64,000 nucleotides of DNA, taken from the NCBI RefSeq assembly GCF_036250735.1, contig NZ_CP109431.1:248001-312000 (forward strand), in the 5' to 3' direction. Below are positions 7,911 to 16,716 of the stretch, in pieces. Below the pieces are notes generated by a model. That model had not been told where the DNA came from, searched no databases, and saw only the letters and a list, made by a program, of their open reading frames with translations. The position numbers and the translations under genes are program-made. Within the stretch, counting starts at the first letter, position 1. Each line of letters starts with the position of its first letter. This DNA comes from Streptosporangium sp. NBC_01495 (GTDB lineage Bacteria > Actinomycetota > Actinomycetes > Streptosporangiales > Streptosporangiaceae).

Positions 7911-9616
7911 TCCTCGTGCCCGCCCTGCTACGGCGGATCGGCGCCCGGGCGGCGCTGACCTTGATGCTGTCGTTGACGGTGGCGCTCGCCATCCCGCTGT
8001 CCAGCTCACCGGCCCGGGCGGCGGTGCCGCCGTTCTGCCCGGGAACGATCGACACGGCGCTGTTGGTGGCCTGCGCGGCCGCCCCCTTCGTTGCCGACAA
8101 GGTCGACGAGGCCGCTTCGCAGGCCATGGAAAAGAACGTCCTCAAGCCGTTGAACCAGCTCGGTATCCGCGCCGTCAACAACGTGCTGGACATGTTCGTC
8201 CAGCTGTGGCTGCACTTCAGCGTCTTTGACCTGGAAGGCCAGGGCTCGCTGACGATGTCGGGAATGACGTTGAGCATCGGCTGGATGATCGCCGCCATGT
8301 TGTTGATGTGGCAGTCGATGCGGACCATGGCGATGGGGCGCGCCACCCCGCTGCTGGAGGCGGGCCGCGGACTGCTCGTCACCGGCCTGGTCGCCATCAC
8401 CGGTACCGGCGCAATGGCCTTTTTCCTCGAATTCAGCGACATCCTCGCCGAGGCGATCATGGGAGACCTCGCCAAGGACGGCCTCCTCAAGAAGGAACTG
8501 GTCACCATGATGGCCTCGGGCGACGAGGCCGCCGGCACGCTGACCGTGCCGGTCACGCTCATCAACCTGCAACTGGCCGTCATGCTCGTTTTGGCGTTGA
8601 TCGTGCAGCTGGTCGTGCTGCTGATGCGCAACGCCAGCCTTCCCCTTCTGGCACTGGTGCTGCCCATCGCCGCCGCGGGGCAAGTCGGTGGGACGACCAC
8701 CCGTCAGTGGCTGCCGAAGGTGATCTCCACCAGCGCCGCGATCATCGTCTACAAGCCCGCGGTCGCGCTCATCATCACCGCCGCCGTGCGGCAAAACCGT
8801 GACAGTACCGCGGTCTCCGGGATGTTCTACGGGTTGTTGATGGTCGTGCTGTCCCTGGTGGCAATGCCCGCGCTGATGAGGGTTTTCACGCCGTTCGGTG
8901 TCGCGGCCGCCGGGGGCGGCGGGGCGGGCATCCTGCGTCTGGCCGGGGATGCGCTGAACCTGGCCACCCGGGTCGGCAGCGGTGGCACCGCGGCGGCAGT
9001 AACCACGGCGGCCGACCAGGCTCAGCACATGCAACAAGTCATCGGAAACCAAGCCGGCGCCTCGTCCGCTTCCGATGCCGCCGGCCTCGGGGCGACCCTC
9101 GCCTTGACGTCGCAGCCCTCATCACAGGCGGCCACCTCGACGCTGCCGCAAGGCTCCGAGCCGTCCACCGCGTCGGCCGGCGCGTCGGCGGGCGCTGCTG
9201 CAGCGGGGACGGCTTCAGCTTCAAGCGCAGCGCCGACCATCCCCGCCCCCTCCGGCCCTCCCGCCGCGGAAACCCTTCCTGGTGCCGCAGGCAGCGCACC
9301 TTCCTCCACCAGCCCGGCGGCGGGCACGGCGGCTGCGGATGGCACCACCTTTGCCCCGCCCGCACCGGCTGAGGGCGCGGCAGGTGCGGGCATGGCGCCC
9401 TCATCGGTTCCGACTGCCGAACCCGGCGCGGGTGCGGGTGTGGCGCCTGGCCACCTGGCGCATGGTGGCGACGATCCCAGTGGCGAACAGACCGCGCCAC
9501 TGCCCGTTGAGCGGTTGCGTTACACGCGACTGTCGGACGGGACGGTGGTACAGCCTGGCAGTGGCCCGGCCGAGGGCGGGCTGAGCATCGACGACCGCAC
9601 TTACGGATCCTCATGA
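7907..9616 (+). CDS. polytopic VirB6/TrbL-like inner-membrane channel protein, 569 aa
   Basis: An N-terminal hydrophobic segment resembles a signal anchor (LMLSLTVALAIPLSSS). Residues 90-340 contain about five or six transmembrane helices (e.g. TLSIGWMIAAMLLMW, LAVMLVLALIVQLVVLLM). The last 220 residues are an Ala/Pro/Ser/Gly-rich tail. This is the VirB6/TrbL architecture of actinobacterial type IV systems. Four-base overlaps on both ends place it in one operon. Confidence 0.75.
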   Translation: MILVPALLRRIGARAALTLMLSLTVALAIPLSSSPARAAVPPFCPGTIDTALLVACAAAPFVADKVDEAASQAMEKNVLKPLNQLGIRAVNNVLDMFVQLWLHFSVFDLEGQGSLTMSGMTLSIGWMIAAMLLMWQSMRTMAMGRATPLLEAGRGLLVTGLVAITGTGAMAFFLEFSDILAEAIMGDLAKDGLLKKELVTMMASGDEAAGTLTVPVTLINLQLAVMLVLALIVQLVVLLMRNASLPLLALVLPIAAAGQVGGTTTRQWLPKVISTSAAIIVYKPAVALIITAAVRQNRDSTAVSGMFYGLLMVVLSLVAMPALMRVFTPFGVAAAGGGGAGILRLAGDALNLATRVGSGGTAAAVTTAADQAQHMQQVIGNQAGASSASDAAGLGATLALTSQPSSQAATSTLPQGSEPSTASAGASAGAAAAGTASASSAAPTIPAPSGPPAAETLPGAAGSAPSSTSPAAGTAAADGTTFAPPAPAEGAAGAGMAPSSVPTAEPGAGAGVAPGHLAHGGDDPSGEQTAPLPVERLRYTRLSDGTVVQPGSGPAEGGLSIDDRTYGSS

Positions 9617-11052
9617 CCAGCACCTCGGCGCCCCGCAGTTACGGTGGCTGGCGTGCGACGCGCAGCGCCGGTCTCGGCAGCCTGGACGGCCGCCAGACCT
9701 TCACCGTGCTGGGCACGATCTTCGCCCTGATCATGATCGGATTCCTCGCGGGCACGAAGATCGCGGTGTATCTGCTGCCCGTCGCGGTGCTCATCATGGT
9801 CATGGCCGTCGCCCGCCGCGATGGCGTGCTGATCTTCGATTCGGGGCGGGCGTGGCTGCGCTGGCGCTGGGCCGAATGGCGCACCCACACCCTCTACCTC
9901 GGTCAGGTCTTCACCCCCGTCGACCGGCCGTGGCACCTGCCCGGGGTACTGGCGGCCACACGGCTGCTCGATGTGCACGACCCTGGCCGGGGCAGATGCG
10001 GGGTGGTGTGGAATCAGCGCACCGGGCAGATGTCGGCCACCGTGCTGCTCTCACCCGCGGGCCTGCTGCTGGCCGACGGCGAGGTCGCCAACCGGCACGT
10101 GGCGTCTTGGGGGGCATTGTTGTCGGCGCTGGCCGACGACGCCTCCATCCGGCACCTGGCCGCCACCGTGGAACTGGTGCCCGAGCCCGGCACCCGGCTG
10201 GGCGACCACGTGGCCGCGCGCCAGGATCCCGCCGGTCCCGCGCTGGCCCGCCAGGTGCTGGGCGAGCTCGTCGCCACCGCGCCGCGCGCCTCGGCGCAGG
10301 TCCGCACCCGGCTGACGCTCACCTGTGATCCCTCGATCGGCGCGAGCACCCCCCGCCAGGTGCCGGATGCGGTGGCCGAGCTACTGCGCAGCCTCAACGG
10401 TCTGGCGGTCGGCGCCGCCGGCGCCGAGATCGTGCAGCGCGCCAGCGCCAGCGACCTCATTCGCTTGGTGCGGAGCGCCTATGACCCGGCCAGTGAACCC
10501 GCCACCGAGGGATGGAACGTCTTGGGCTGGCAGGACGCCGGGCCCGTGCACGCCCGCGAGCACTACGACTACTACCGCCACGACGGCGGCTACTCCATCT
10601 CCTGGGTGCTGCAGGAGGCTCCCCGCCAGCAGGTCAGTCACGATGTGCTGCTGCGGCTGCTCAGCCCGGGCCGCTTCCGGCGCCGGGTGAGCGTGCTGTA
10701 TCGCACCCTGCCCCGCGATGTGGCCGGCACCGTGCTGGAAAACGAGGTCAACGCCGCCGCCGTCCGCGGAGAGGTCGCCCGCCGCGCCCAGCGCACCGCC
10801 ACCGCCCGCGAACGCGCCGATGCCGCCCGCGCCGCCCGCGCCGCCGCCGAAGAAGCCGCCGGCGCGGGCCTGGTGCAGGTGTCGCTGTATGTGACCGCCA
10901 CCGTGAACAACCGCGCAGAGCTGCCGGAGGCGCGCCGCGAGGTCGAACAGGCCGCCGGGCATTCACGGCTGCGGCTGCGGCCGGCCTACGGCGGCCAGGC
11001 CGCCGCGTTCACCGTCGGCCTGGCGTGCGGGGTGTATCCCGGTGATGGCTAA
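9613..11052 (+). CDS. SCO6880-family transfer protein (VirB3/PrgI-like membrane part plus VirB4-N-like domain)
   Basis: The 479-aa protein begins with YGGWRATRSAGLGSLDGRQ and two membrane segments (residues about 30-65), as in the SCO6880 family of actinobacterial conjugative elements. A long soluble part lacks a Walker motif and contains an Arg/Ala-rich coiled coil (residues about 375-415). It is followed directly by a separate ATPase gene, so the VirB4 N-terminal and ATPase halves are probably split over two proteins. Overlap ATGA at the front and ten bases at the back. Confidence 0.75.
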   Translation: MTSTSAPRSYGGWRATRSAGLGSLDGRQTFTVLGTIFALIMIGFLAGTKIAVYLLPVAVLIMVMAVARRDGVLIFDSGRAWLRWRWAEWRTHTLYLGQVFTPVDRPWHLPGVLAATRLLDVHDPGRGRCGVVWNQRTGQMSATVLLSPAGLLLADGEVANRHVASWGALLSALADDASIRHLAATVELVPEPGTRLGDHVAARQDPAGPALARQVLGELVATAPRASAQVRTRLTLTCDPSIGASTPRQVPDAVAELLRSLNGLAVGAAGAEIVQRASASDLIRLVRSAYDPASEPATEGWNVLGWQDAGPVHAREHYDYYRHDGGYSISWVLQEAPRQQVSHDVLLRLLSPGRFRRRVSVLYRTLPRDVAGTVLENEVNAAAVRGEVARRAQRTATARERADAARAARAAAEEAAGAGLVQVSLYVTATVNNRAELPEARREVEQAAGHSRLRLRPAYGGQAAAFTVGLACGVYPGDG

Positions 11053-12523
11053 GAACTCCGCGACCTCCCGCCGGACGCGGCCGCCGAGCTTGGCGATCCA
11101 GCCCGGCACGGTGGCGCCGCGGCGCGGCTGGCCGCGCGGCCGCGCCGCTCATGTCGAGGCCGGCACCATCTATCTGGGTACCAGCGTGCAGATCGCCGGA
11201 ATCTACCCCTTCGTCCAAGCCGGAGGACTGCCCAGCGAAGGGGTGCCGATCGGCCCGGACCTGCTCACCGGGGAACTGGTGTGCCTGGACCCGCCCGGCT
11301 GGGTCGGCACCCTGACGACCAACCCCAGCGTCTGGATTCAAGGGGCGCCCGGGTCGGGAAAGTCGGCGATCGCCAAACGGCTGTGCCTGGGCCTGGCCGC
11401 CTACGGCTACACCCTGCTGTGCCCCGGCGACGTCAAAGGCGAATACGCCGCCCTGGTACACGAACTGGGCGGCCAGGTCGTGCGGATCGGCCGCGGCATG
11501 GACGCCATCAACCCGCTGGATTCCGGGCCGCTGGGCCAGCACCTAACGAGCTTGCCCGGCGCCGAGGCCGACCGGATCCGCGCCGAGATCGACGGGCGGC
11601 GCGCCGAGCTGCTGCACGCGCTGCTAGCCACCAGCCACGGTCTGGGCCGCCGCCCCAGCGCGGAGGAGTCCTCGGCGATCAACGCCGCCGTGCGGATCGC
11701 CGCTGACGCCGCGATCGGCGACCCGACCGTCCCGGACGTGATCGCGGTGCTGCGCACCAGCCCCGCCGTGATCCGCGAACGCCTCATCCTGCACAGCGAC
11801 GCCGACTACACCAACGCGGTGCGCTCGATCGTGGCGGCCTTGGAGAATCTCTGCGACGGGCCCTTGGCCGGGCTGTTCGACCGGCCGACCACCACCCCGC
11901 TGAACCTGCACAAACCGGCACTGGCGATCGACCTGTCGGCGTTGCTGTCGGCCGGAGACGACGTGGTGGCCGCCGGACTGCTGGCCACCTGGGCCTACAG
12001 CTACGCCGCCGTCGACACCGCGCGCGCGTTCGGGCTGCTGCCCCGGCCGGTGGTGCTGCCGCTGGATGAGCTGTGGCGGGCACTGCGCGCCGGCCCCGGC
12101 ATGGTCGCCAGCCTGGATGCGATCACCCGCCTCAACCGCTCCAAGGGCGAGGTGTCGTTGATGATCACTCATTCGTTGCAGGACCTGGAGGCGCTGCCCA
12201 CCGAAGAAGACCGCAACAAGGCGCGCGGGCTGATGGAGCGCTGCGACACCGTGATCATGGCGGCGATGCCGATGGGCGAACTTGAGCGCATCAGCCGGCA
12301 AAAACCCCTCACCGACTCCGAGATGGGGCTGGTCGCCTCCTGGGCGTCACCAACCGCGACCGGCTTGGACGGCACCGCTCAACGGCACCCGGGTCGCGGC
12401 AAGTACCTGATCAAGATCGGACACCGGTCAGGTGTCCCGGCCCGGCTGCAGCTGACCGCGACCGAAGCGCGCCTGTATGACACCGACGCGGCGATCCGCC
12501 GGGGCGGGGCGGGCCGCCGATGA
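11042..12523 (+). CDS. VirB4-like ATPase of the transfer system
   Basis: The 493-aa P-loop ATPase has Walker A GAPGSGKSA at residues 101-109 and Walker B-like VVLPLDELWRAL around residue 340, followed by a TRLNRSKGEVSLMITHSLQD stretch typical of VirB4/TraG-type hexameric motors. It lacks a membrane segment, so it is probably a cytoplasmic energiser. GTG 11042 and ATG 11045 are adjacent in-frame starts. Its end overlaps the 23-codon frame by four bases. Confidence 0.85.
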   Translation: MMAKNSATSRRTRPPSLAIQPGTVAPRRGWPRGRAAHVEAGTIYLGTSVQIAGIYPFVQAGGLPSEGVPIGPDLLTGELVCLDPPGWVGTLTTNPSVWIQGAPGSGKSAIAKRLCLGLAAYGYTLLCPGDVKGEYAALVHELGGQVVRIGRGMDAINPLDSGPLGQHLTSLPGAEADRIRAEIDGRRAELLHALLATSHGLGRRPSAEESSAINAAVRIAADAAIGDPTVPDVIAVLRTSPAVIRERLILHSDADYTNAVRSIVAALENLCDGPLAGLFDRPTTTPLNLHKPALAIDLSALLSAGDDVVAAGLLATWAYSYAAVDTARAFGLLPRPVVLPLDELWRALRAGPGMVASLDAITRLNRSKGEVSLMITHSLQDLEALPTEEDRNKARGLMERCDTVIMAAMPMGELERISRQKPLTDSEMGLVASWASPTATGLDGTAQRHPGRGKYLIKIGHRSGVPARLQLTATEARLYDTDAAIRRGGAGRR

Positions 12524-12591
12524 CCGCGACCACGACCGGCTCCCGGGCCGTACCCAGCGGCCAAGCCAACGAGCATCGGAGGACCGCATGA
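12520..12591 (+). CDS. coupled micro-ORF of 23 codons between the two transfer ATPases
   Basis: ATG 12520 overlaps the stop of the VirB4-like gene (ATGA), and TGA 12589-12591 overlaps the ATG of the VirD4-like gene (ATGA). The frame exactly bridges the two genes and carries the downstream gene's ribosome site (CGGAGGACC) inside it. The product (MTATTTGSRAVPSGQANEH...) is hydrophilic and low in complexity. It may act only as a translational bridge. Confidence 0.45.
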   Translation: MTATTTGSRAVPSGQANEHRRTA

Positions 12592-14345
12592 GCTCCTCAT
12601 CCGGCGGGCCGGGCACACCCGGGGTGTACTCAGAACTGGCGCCGTGGGTACTGGCCGGCGTCCTAGCCGCAGGAGCGGTGGCGCTGAGCGTCATCTGGCT
12701 GGGCGGCACCCTCGGGGCGGCCGCCGCTGGCGCGGGCTGGCGGCCGCCCCCGTTCAGCGCGGCGACTCTGCTGCGCACGCTCACCGGCGGCACCGCGAGG
12801 GTGTGGCCGGGCGCCCCCGTGGCTGCGGTGTGGAGCGGCATCGTGGCCACCGCGATGGTGGCGACCGGCGCCGGAGCGCCACTGGCCATGGCCATCCGAC
12901 GTCGCTGGCACACCACCCCAGGGCTGGCCGGACTGCGCGACCTGCACGCCCTCACCCCGAAAGGCGCCGCCAAGCGCGCCCGCGGCCTGCGCCCGTCACT
13001 GGCCGGCGTCGCCAACCCCCACCCCGACGAGACCGGAATGCTGCTGGGCGAGCACGAGAACGTGGAGATCCGCAGCAGCTTCGAAGACGTCGAGGTGGCG
13101 TTCATGGCCCCGCGCTCCGGCAAGACCACGGCCATCGCGGTACCCCGGGCACTACGGGCGCCCGGCCCGGTGCTGATCACCTCCCGCAAGGTGGACGTGT
13201 ACCTGGTGACCGCCGCCCCGCGCCGGGCCCGCGGGAAGTTGTGGGTGTTCGACCCCCAGCAGATCGCCTACGCCCCCCAGGACTGGTGGTGGGACATCCT
13301 GGCCGAGGCCCGCACCGTCGAGGGCGCCCGCCGCCTGGCCGGGCACTTCATCAGCGCCTCACTCAGCGCTCAAGACCGCGGCAACTTCTGGAGCTTGGCC
13401 GCCGGCAACACCCTGACCGCGTTGTTCCATGCCGCAGCCAGCTCCGGAGGCACCGTCAACGAGGTGCTGAAATGGCTGGGCAACCCCGCTGATCGCACCC
13501 CGACGAACCTGCTACACCAAGCAGGCGCCGACAGCCTGGCCGACCACCTGCAGCGCACCATCCGCGGGGCCCCCGAAACCCGCGACGGCATCTACGAGAC
13601 CGCCGGCCAGTGCGCAGCCTGCCTGCTGGATCCCACCATCACCACCTGGGTCCTGCCGGACCCGGACAAGAAAGCATTCGACCCGCACACCTTCGTCGCC
13701 AGTACCGACACCCTCTACCTGTTTTCCAAGAAGGGAGCGGGCTCGGCGGCGCCGCTGGTAGCCGCGCTCACCGACGCCGCACTGCAAGCCGCGATCGTGC
13801 GCGCCGAGCGGGCCGGCGGCCGCAACGACCCGCCGGTGCTGCCGATCCTGGACGAGGCCGCCAACATCTGCCCCATCGAAGACTTACCCGACCTGTATTC
13901 CTACCTCGGCTCGCTCGGTGTTCCGGTCACCACGATCCTGCAGTCCTACCGCCAAGGGGTGCGGGTCTGGGGAGAGCCGGGCATGGATTCGCTGTGGTCG
14001 GCCGCCACCGTCAAAATCCTCGGCGCCGGACTCGACGACGCCGACTTCGCCGACCGCATCAGCCGCCTCATCGGCGACCACAAGGTCATCGAAGCCAGCG
14101 TCTCCCACAGCAGCAGCGGCCACAGCACCAGCTTGTCGCCGCGCACCGAGCGCATCTACCAGGCCGCCGACGTACGCGCCCTGCCCAAGGGCACCGCGCT
14201 GCTGCTGCTCACCGGTATCCGCCCCGTGGTGATCCGGCTGCGCCCGTGGATGGGCGAGCCGTACGCCACCAAGCTGGCCGCGGCCGCCAAACGGGCCCAG
14301 ATCCAGCTCACCCAACGAGCGAACACGAAAGGACGTTCATCGTGA
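12588..14345 (+). CDS. VirD4/TraG-like coupling protein
   Basis: The ATG at 12588 follows a perfect GGAGGACCGC. The 585-aa protein has two N-terminal transmembrane segments (about residues 18-45 and 78-100), a Walker A APRSGKTT near residue 175 and a Walker B-like LPILDEAANICPI (about 420). A TraM-recognition-like segment (YLGSLGVPVTTILQSYRQG) follows. This is the inner-membrane receptor that would hand the DNA-relaxase complex to the channel. The last residues are basic. Confidence 0.9.
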   Translation: MSSSSGGPGTPGVYSELAPWVLAGVLAAGAVALSVIWLGGTLGAAAAGAGWRPPPFSAATLLRTLTGGTARVWPGAPVAAVWSGIVATAMVATGAGAPLAMAIRRRWHTTPGLAGLRDLHALTPKGAAKRARGLRPSLAGVANPHPDETGMLLGEHENVEIRSSFEDVEVAFMAPRSGKTTAIAVPRALRAPGPVLITSRKVDVYLVTAAPRRARGKLWVFDPQQIAYAPQDWWWDILAEARTVEGARRLAGHFISASLSAQDRGNFWSLAAGNTLTALFHAAASSGGTVNEVLKWLGNPADRTPTNLLHQAGADSLADHLQRTIRGAPETRDGIYETAGQCAACLLDPTITTWVLPDPDKKAFDPHTFVASTDTLYLFSKKGAGSAAPLVAALTDAALQAAIVRAERAGGRNDPPVLPILDEAANICPIEDLPDLYSYLGSLGVPVTTILQSYRQGVRVWGEPGMDSLWSAATVKILGAGLDDADFADRISRLIGDHKVIEASVSHSSSGHSTSLSPRTERIYQAADVRALPKGTALLLLTGIRPVVIRLRPWMGEPYATKLAAAAKRAQIQLTQRANTKGRSS

Positions 14346-14407
14346 CACTCCCCCTCACTGACCAGCCCCGCGGCGCGAGCCCTGCTGAGCTCGGAGACAG
14401 CTCATGA
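14342..14407 (+). CDS. coupled micro-ORF of 21 codons after the coupling protein
   Basis: GTG 14342 overlaps the stop of the VirD4-like gene (GTGA) and has AAAGGACG nine bases upstream. TGA 14405-14407 overlaps the ATG of the next gene. The product (VTLPLTDQPRGASPAELGDS...) is short and hydrophilic. This is the second frame of this kind in the operon, and unlike the first it has its own ribosome site. Confidence 0.45.
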   Translation: MTLPLTDQPRGASPAELGDSS

Positions 14408-15237
14408 CAGTAACCGTGCCGGACGCCGAACTGAACGCCAGCTTCAACGCCATGATCGGCGCAGTCGTTGAACACGCCGCCGCGCAACCGGCCGGGGTGA
14501 ACTTCTCAGACATCCAAGAGGGCTTGAACATGATCCGGCGCTTTTTGGCGATGCCACTGGCGCCGTCGCCCACCACGCTCGAGGACATCGCGAAGTTGCG
14601 TGAAGTGGTTGGTATGCCCCCATTGTCCGCCCCCGCCTCCGTCCCGAACTGGCAACCACTGAGCGGAGCGGCGATGGACGACGTCTGGGCGCGCTCGGCC
14701 CCGCCGCTCCCACCGTTTCGCGAGGCCATCCGCCAGTCCATGCCCTTCCTCGACAACCCGCACTGGCAGCGCATCGCAGGACTGCATGGGGCACATCGCT
14801 GGATGGGGGAGTCGATGCGCCGAGCCGTCGGCCCCGCTTGGGGAGCGTTCCTCGCCGACGCCCGCACCCAAGGCTTCCTCACCACCGTTGGTCTGCGCGT
14901 CACCCAGGCGATAGCACAATCGGCCGGTTCCCTGCACGACAGCCTGGCCGTAACCGCAGCCAACAATCAGGCCCGCACGGCCCTCAAGAACCTGGCAGCC
15001 GCCGCGAACGCCACCGCCAAGCAGGTGAGCACCACCGCCCCCACGGCCTCCTCGACCCCAGCCACGGCACCGGCTCCAGGTCCGGCGGCCAGCACGTCCC
15101 CGGCCACCGAATCCCGGGCACAGGCGGCCCGGCTCAAACCCTCGACGGCGAAGGCAGCAACGCCTCGGCAGCAAGGCGCCGGCCGTCGGGGTTCGGCTTC
15201 CGTTGTTCCCCCGCCCCAGCGGGGAGCTCGCCGATGA
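14404..15237 (+). CDS. hypothetical transfer-operon protein, 277 aa
   Basis: The first 200 residues are helical and soluble (FNAMIGAVVEHAAAQ, LRVTQAIAQSAGSL). The last 75 are Ala/Thr/Pro-rich, ending in a basic tail (QQGAGRRGSASVV). No catalytic motif or membrane segment is visible. Four-base overlaps on both sides and an in-frame GGAGA site support coding. Context suggests an accessory protein for transfer. No family recognised. Confidence 0.65.
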   Translation: MTVTVPDAELNASFNAMIGAVVEHAAAQPAGVNFSDIQEGLNMIRRFLAMPLAPSPTTLEDIAKLREVVGMPPLSAPASVPNWQPLSGAAMDDVWARSAPPLPPFREAIRQSMPFLDNPHWQRIAGLHGAHRWMGESMRRAVGPAWGAFLADARTQGFLTTVGLRVTQAIAQSAGSLHDSLAVTAANNQARTALKNLAAAANATAKQVSTTAPTASSTPATAPAPGPAASTSPATESRAQAARLKPSTAKAATPRQQGAGRRGSASVVPPPQRGARR

Positions 15238-15863
15238 CCGAGCAAACGCCGCCCACCGCGCAACCGCACCTCACCAATGAGGTGACGCCAGCAGATCCGC
15301 TCGCGGCCTCGCCGCATGACCTGGCCGATCTGCGTGCCCGGCTCGCCGGCCTGGAAGCCGAGCTCGCCACGCTGGCCGAGCACCTCGAAGAGGTGCGCGA
15401 GGCCGCTGCCTCCGATGCCCCCGCCGATCAGGACAGCGAAAGCAGCGACGGGGAAAGCGCCGGCAAAGCAGAAAGGGCGGGATCCGATGGGCCTGTCTTC
15501 ATCCTGCTGCTTGACGATGACCACCAGTTCGCGGTCGAGCTAGGGCTGCTCATGACCTGGGTTGAGCAGGTCCTGGAGCCGACCTACATCAACGAGCCCA
15601 CCCCGAGCGCGCCCTGGTGCTCCACCTGGTGGGAGCATCCTGAGGCCTACGCTCGCCTGCACGGTATCTGGCTGGCGTGGGTCCAGCTGACCACCCCCGC
15701 CAGTGACAACTGGACCGGCCCCGCCGACTGGCACCGCGACTACCTCGACCCCGCTCTGGCGGCGCTGCGCGCCCCGGACGGGCCGCTGATCGACTGCACC
15801 ACCGACTCCCGCGTCCCCCGCCACCACCCCCGTCCCCAAGCCTCGACCAAGAGCACCACGTGA
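15234..15863 (+). CDS. DUF4913-family protein, 209 aa
   Basis: Residues 1-90 form a Pro-rich start, a helical coiled-coil segment (LRARLAGLEAELATLAEHLEEV) and an acidic linker. Residues 100-190 match the DUF4913 pattern (LMTWVEQVLEPTY, WCSTWWEHPEA, RLHGIWLAWV, DWHRDYLDPALAAL). DUF4913 proteins are typical cargo of actinobacterial conjug ative elements, with unknown biochemical role. It overlaps both neighbours by four bases. Confidence 0.8.
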   Translation: MTEQTPPTAQPHLTNEVTPADPLAASPHDLADLRARLAGLEAELATLAEHLEEVREAAASDAPADQDSESSDGESAGKAERAGSDGPVFILLLDDDHQFAVELGLLMTWVEQVLEPTYINEPTPSAPWCSTWWEHPEAYARLHGIWLAWVQLTTPASDNWTGPADWHRDYLDPALAALRAPDGPLIDCTTDSRVPRHHPRPQASTKSTT

Positions 15864-16528
15864 GCGATCCTCTGATCAGCTCGGTCCGCCGGATCTGCAT
15901 CAGCGCCGTCGATGAGGGCGCGGTCACCGTCGAAACGCGGGCCGGCGCGGTCCGCATCCACGCCGGATCCTGGGCGGCGCAGCAGCAGCTGCGTCAGGTA
16001 CTGCACCGCACCGGCTGGCAGGTACACCAAGGCCACCATCACACCCTGGTCGTGCGAGGCTGGAGCCCCACGGCGCTACAAGATCGGATCAGGCTCCTCG
16101 AGTTGCTGAGCCTGGCTCTGCGTGACAGCTACCAGCTGACCGTGCACAACGTCATCGACCTGGTCGACCACCACCTGCAGGTCCATCCGGGCGCTAGTGA
16201 AGCCGAGGTCGTGACGCTCGCCTGCGACAGCGCCGATCGTCAGGCGCCTTGGACGCAGGTGCTCGACGACGTCGAACACCTGCCGCGCCGCTGCGGCGAC
16301 CCGCTGCTGGCCACCCTGATGACCGCGGTGCTCAAAGCGGAAACCGAGCTGGCGCAGTGGCACGCCGAGCACCAGATGGCTGCCCGCCGGGCCGCGGAGG
16401 TCCTGTGGCGCTGCCGGCACTCCCGCATCAGCGCCCTGACCCCGTCCACCGCTCGGATGGTGGCCTGGCAGGAGGCGATGCGACTGGTCAGCGGGGACGA
16501 TGACACTGGGCTGGCGATGAGCGCCTGA
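15860..16528 (+). CDS. hypothetical protein, 222 aa, last gene of the transfer operon
   Basis: GTG 15860 overlaps the DUF4913 stop (GTGA). The protein is helical and soluble with a conserved-looking core (RTGWQVHQGHHHTLVVRGW, LLELLSLALRDSYQL) and no membrane segment or catalytic signature. It ends in TGA, three bases before the end of the convergent minus-strand gene, with no obvious terminator between them. Confidence 0.65.
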   Translation: MSDPLISSVRRICISAVDEGAVTVETRAGAVRIHAGSWAAQQQLRQVLHRTGWQVHQGHHHTLVVRGWSPTALQDRIRLLELLSLALRDSYQLTVHNVIDLVDHHLQVHPGASEAEVVTLACDSADRQAPWTQVLDDVEHLPRRCGDPLLATLMTAVLKAETELAQWHAEHQMAARRAAEVLWRCRHSRISALTPSTARMVAWQEAMRLVSGDDDTGLAMSA

Positions 16529-16530
16529 CC

Positions 16531-16716
16531 TCAGCGCCCACTGTTGGGCGCCTCGTAGATGAGGTAGTTGCGACGGAGGCGCTCAATGTCGCTGATGTGC
16601 CTTTCTCTGTAGTGCTGCTCCATGCCGTCGTGCGGTCCTTGCGGGGTGAAACTGCGTTCGACGTGGCCGCAGCGGAAGAAGCAGTGCACGGTGACGACCT
16701 GGAACAGGCCGTTCAC
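16531..16716 (-). CDS. small protein with possible C2H2-type zinc site, 61 aa
   Basis: GTG 16716 follows GAGAGGACGAAGA and overlaps the stop of the upstream gene (GTGA). Residues include CFFRC (C-x3-C) and QHYRERH (H-x4-H) separated by 18 residues, a spacing that could form a zinc finger. It is probably coupled to its upstream partner and may be regulatory or a structural zinc protein. Confidence 0.55.
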   Translation of the reverse strand: MNGLFQVVTVHCFFRCGHVERSFTPQGPHDGMEQHYRERHISDIERLRRNYLIYEAPNSGR

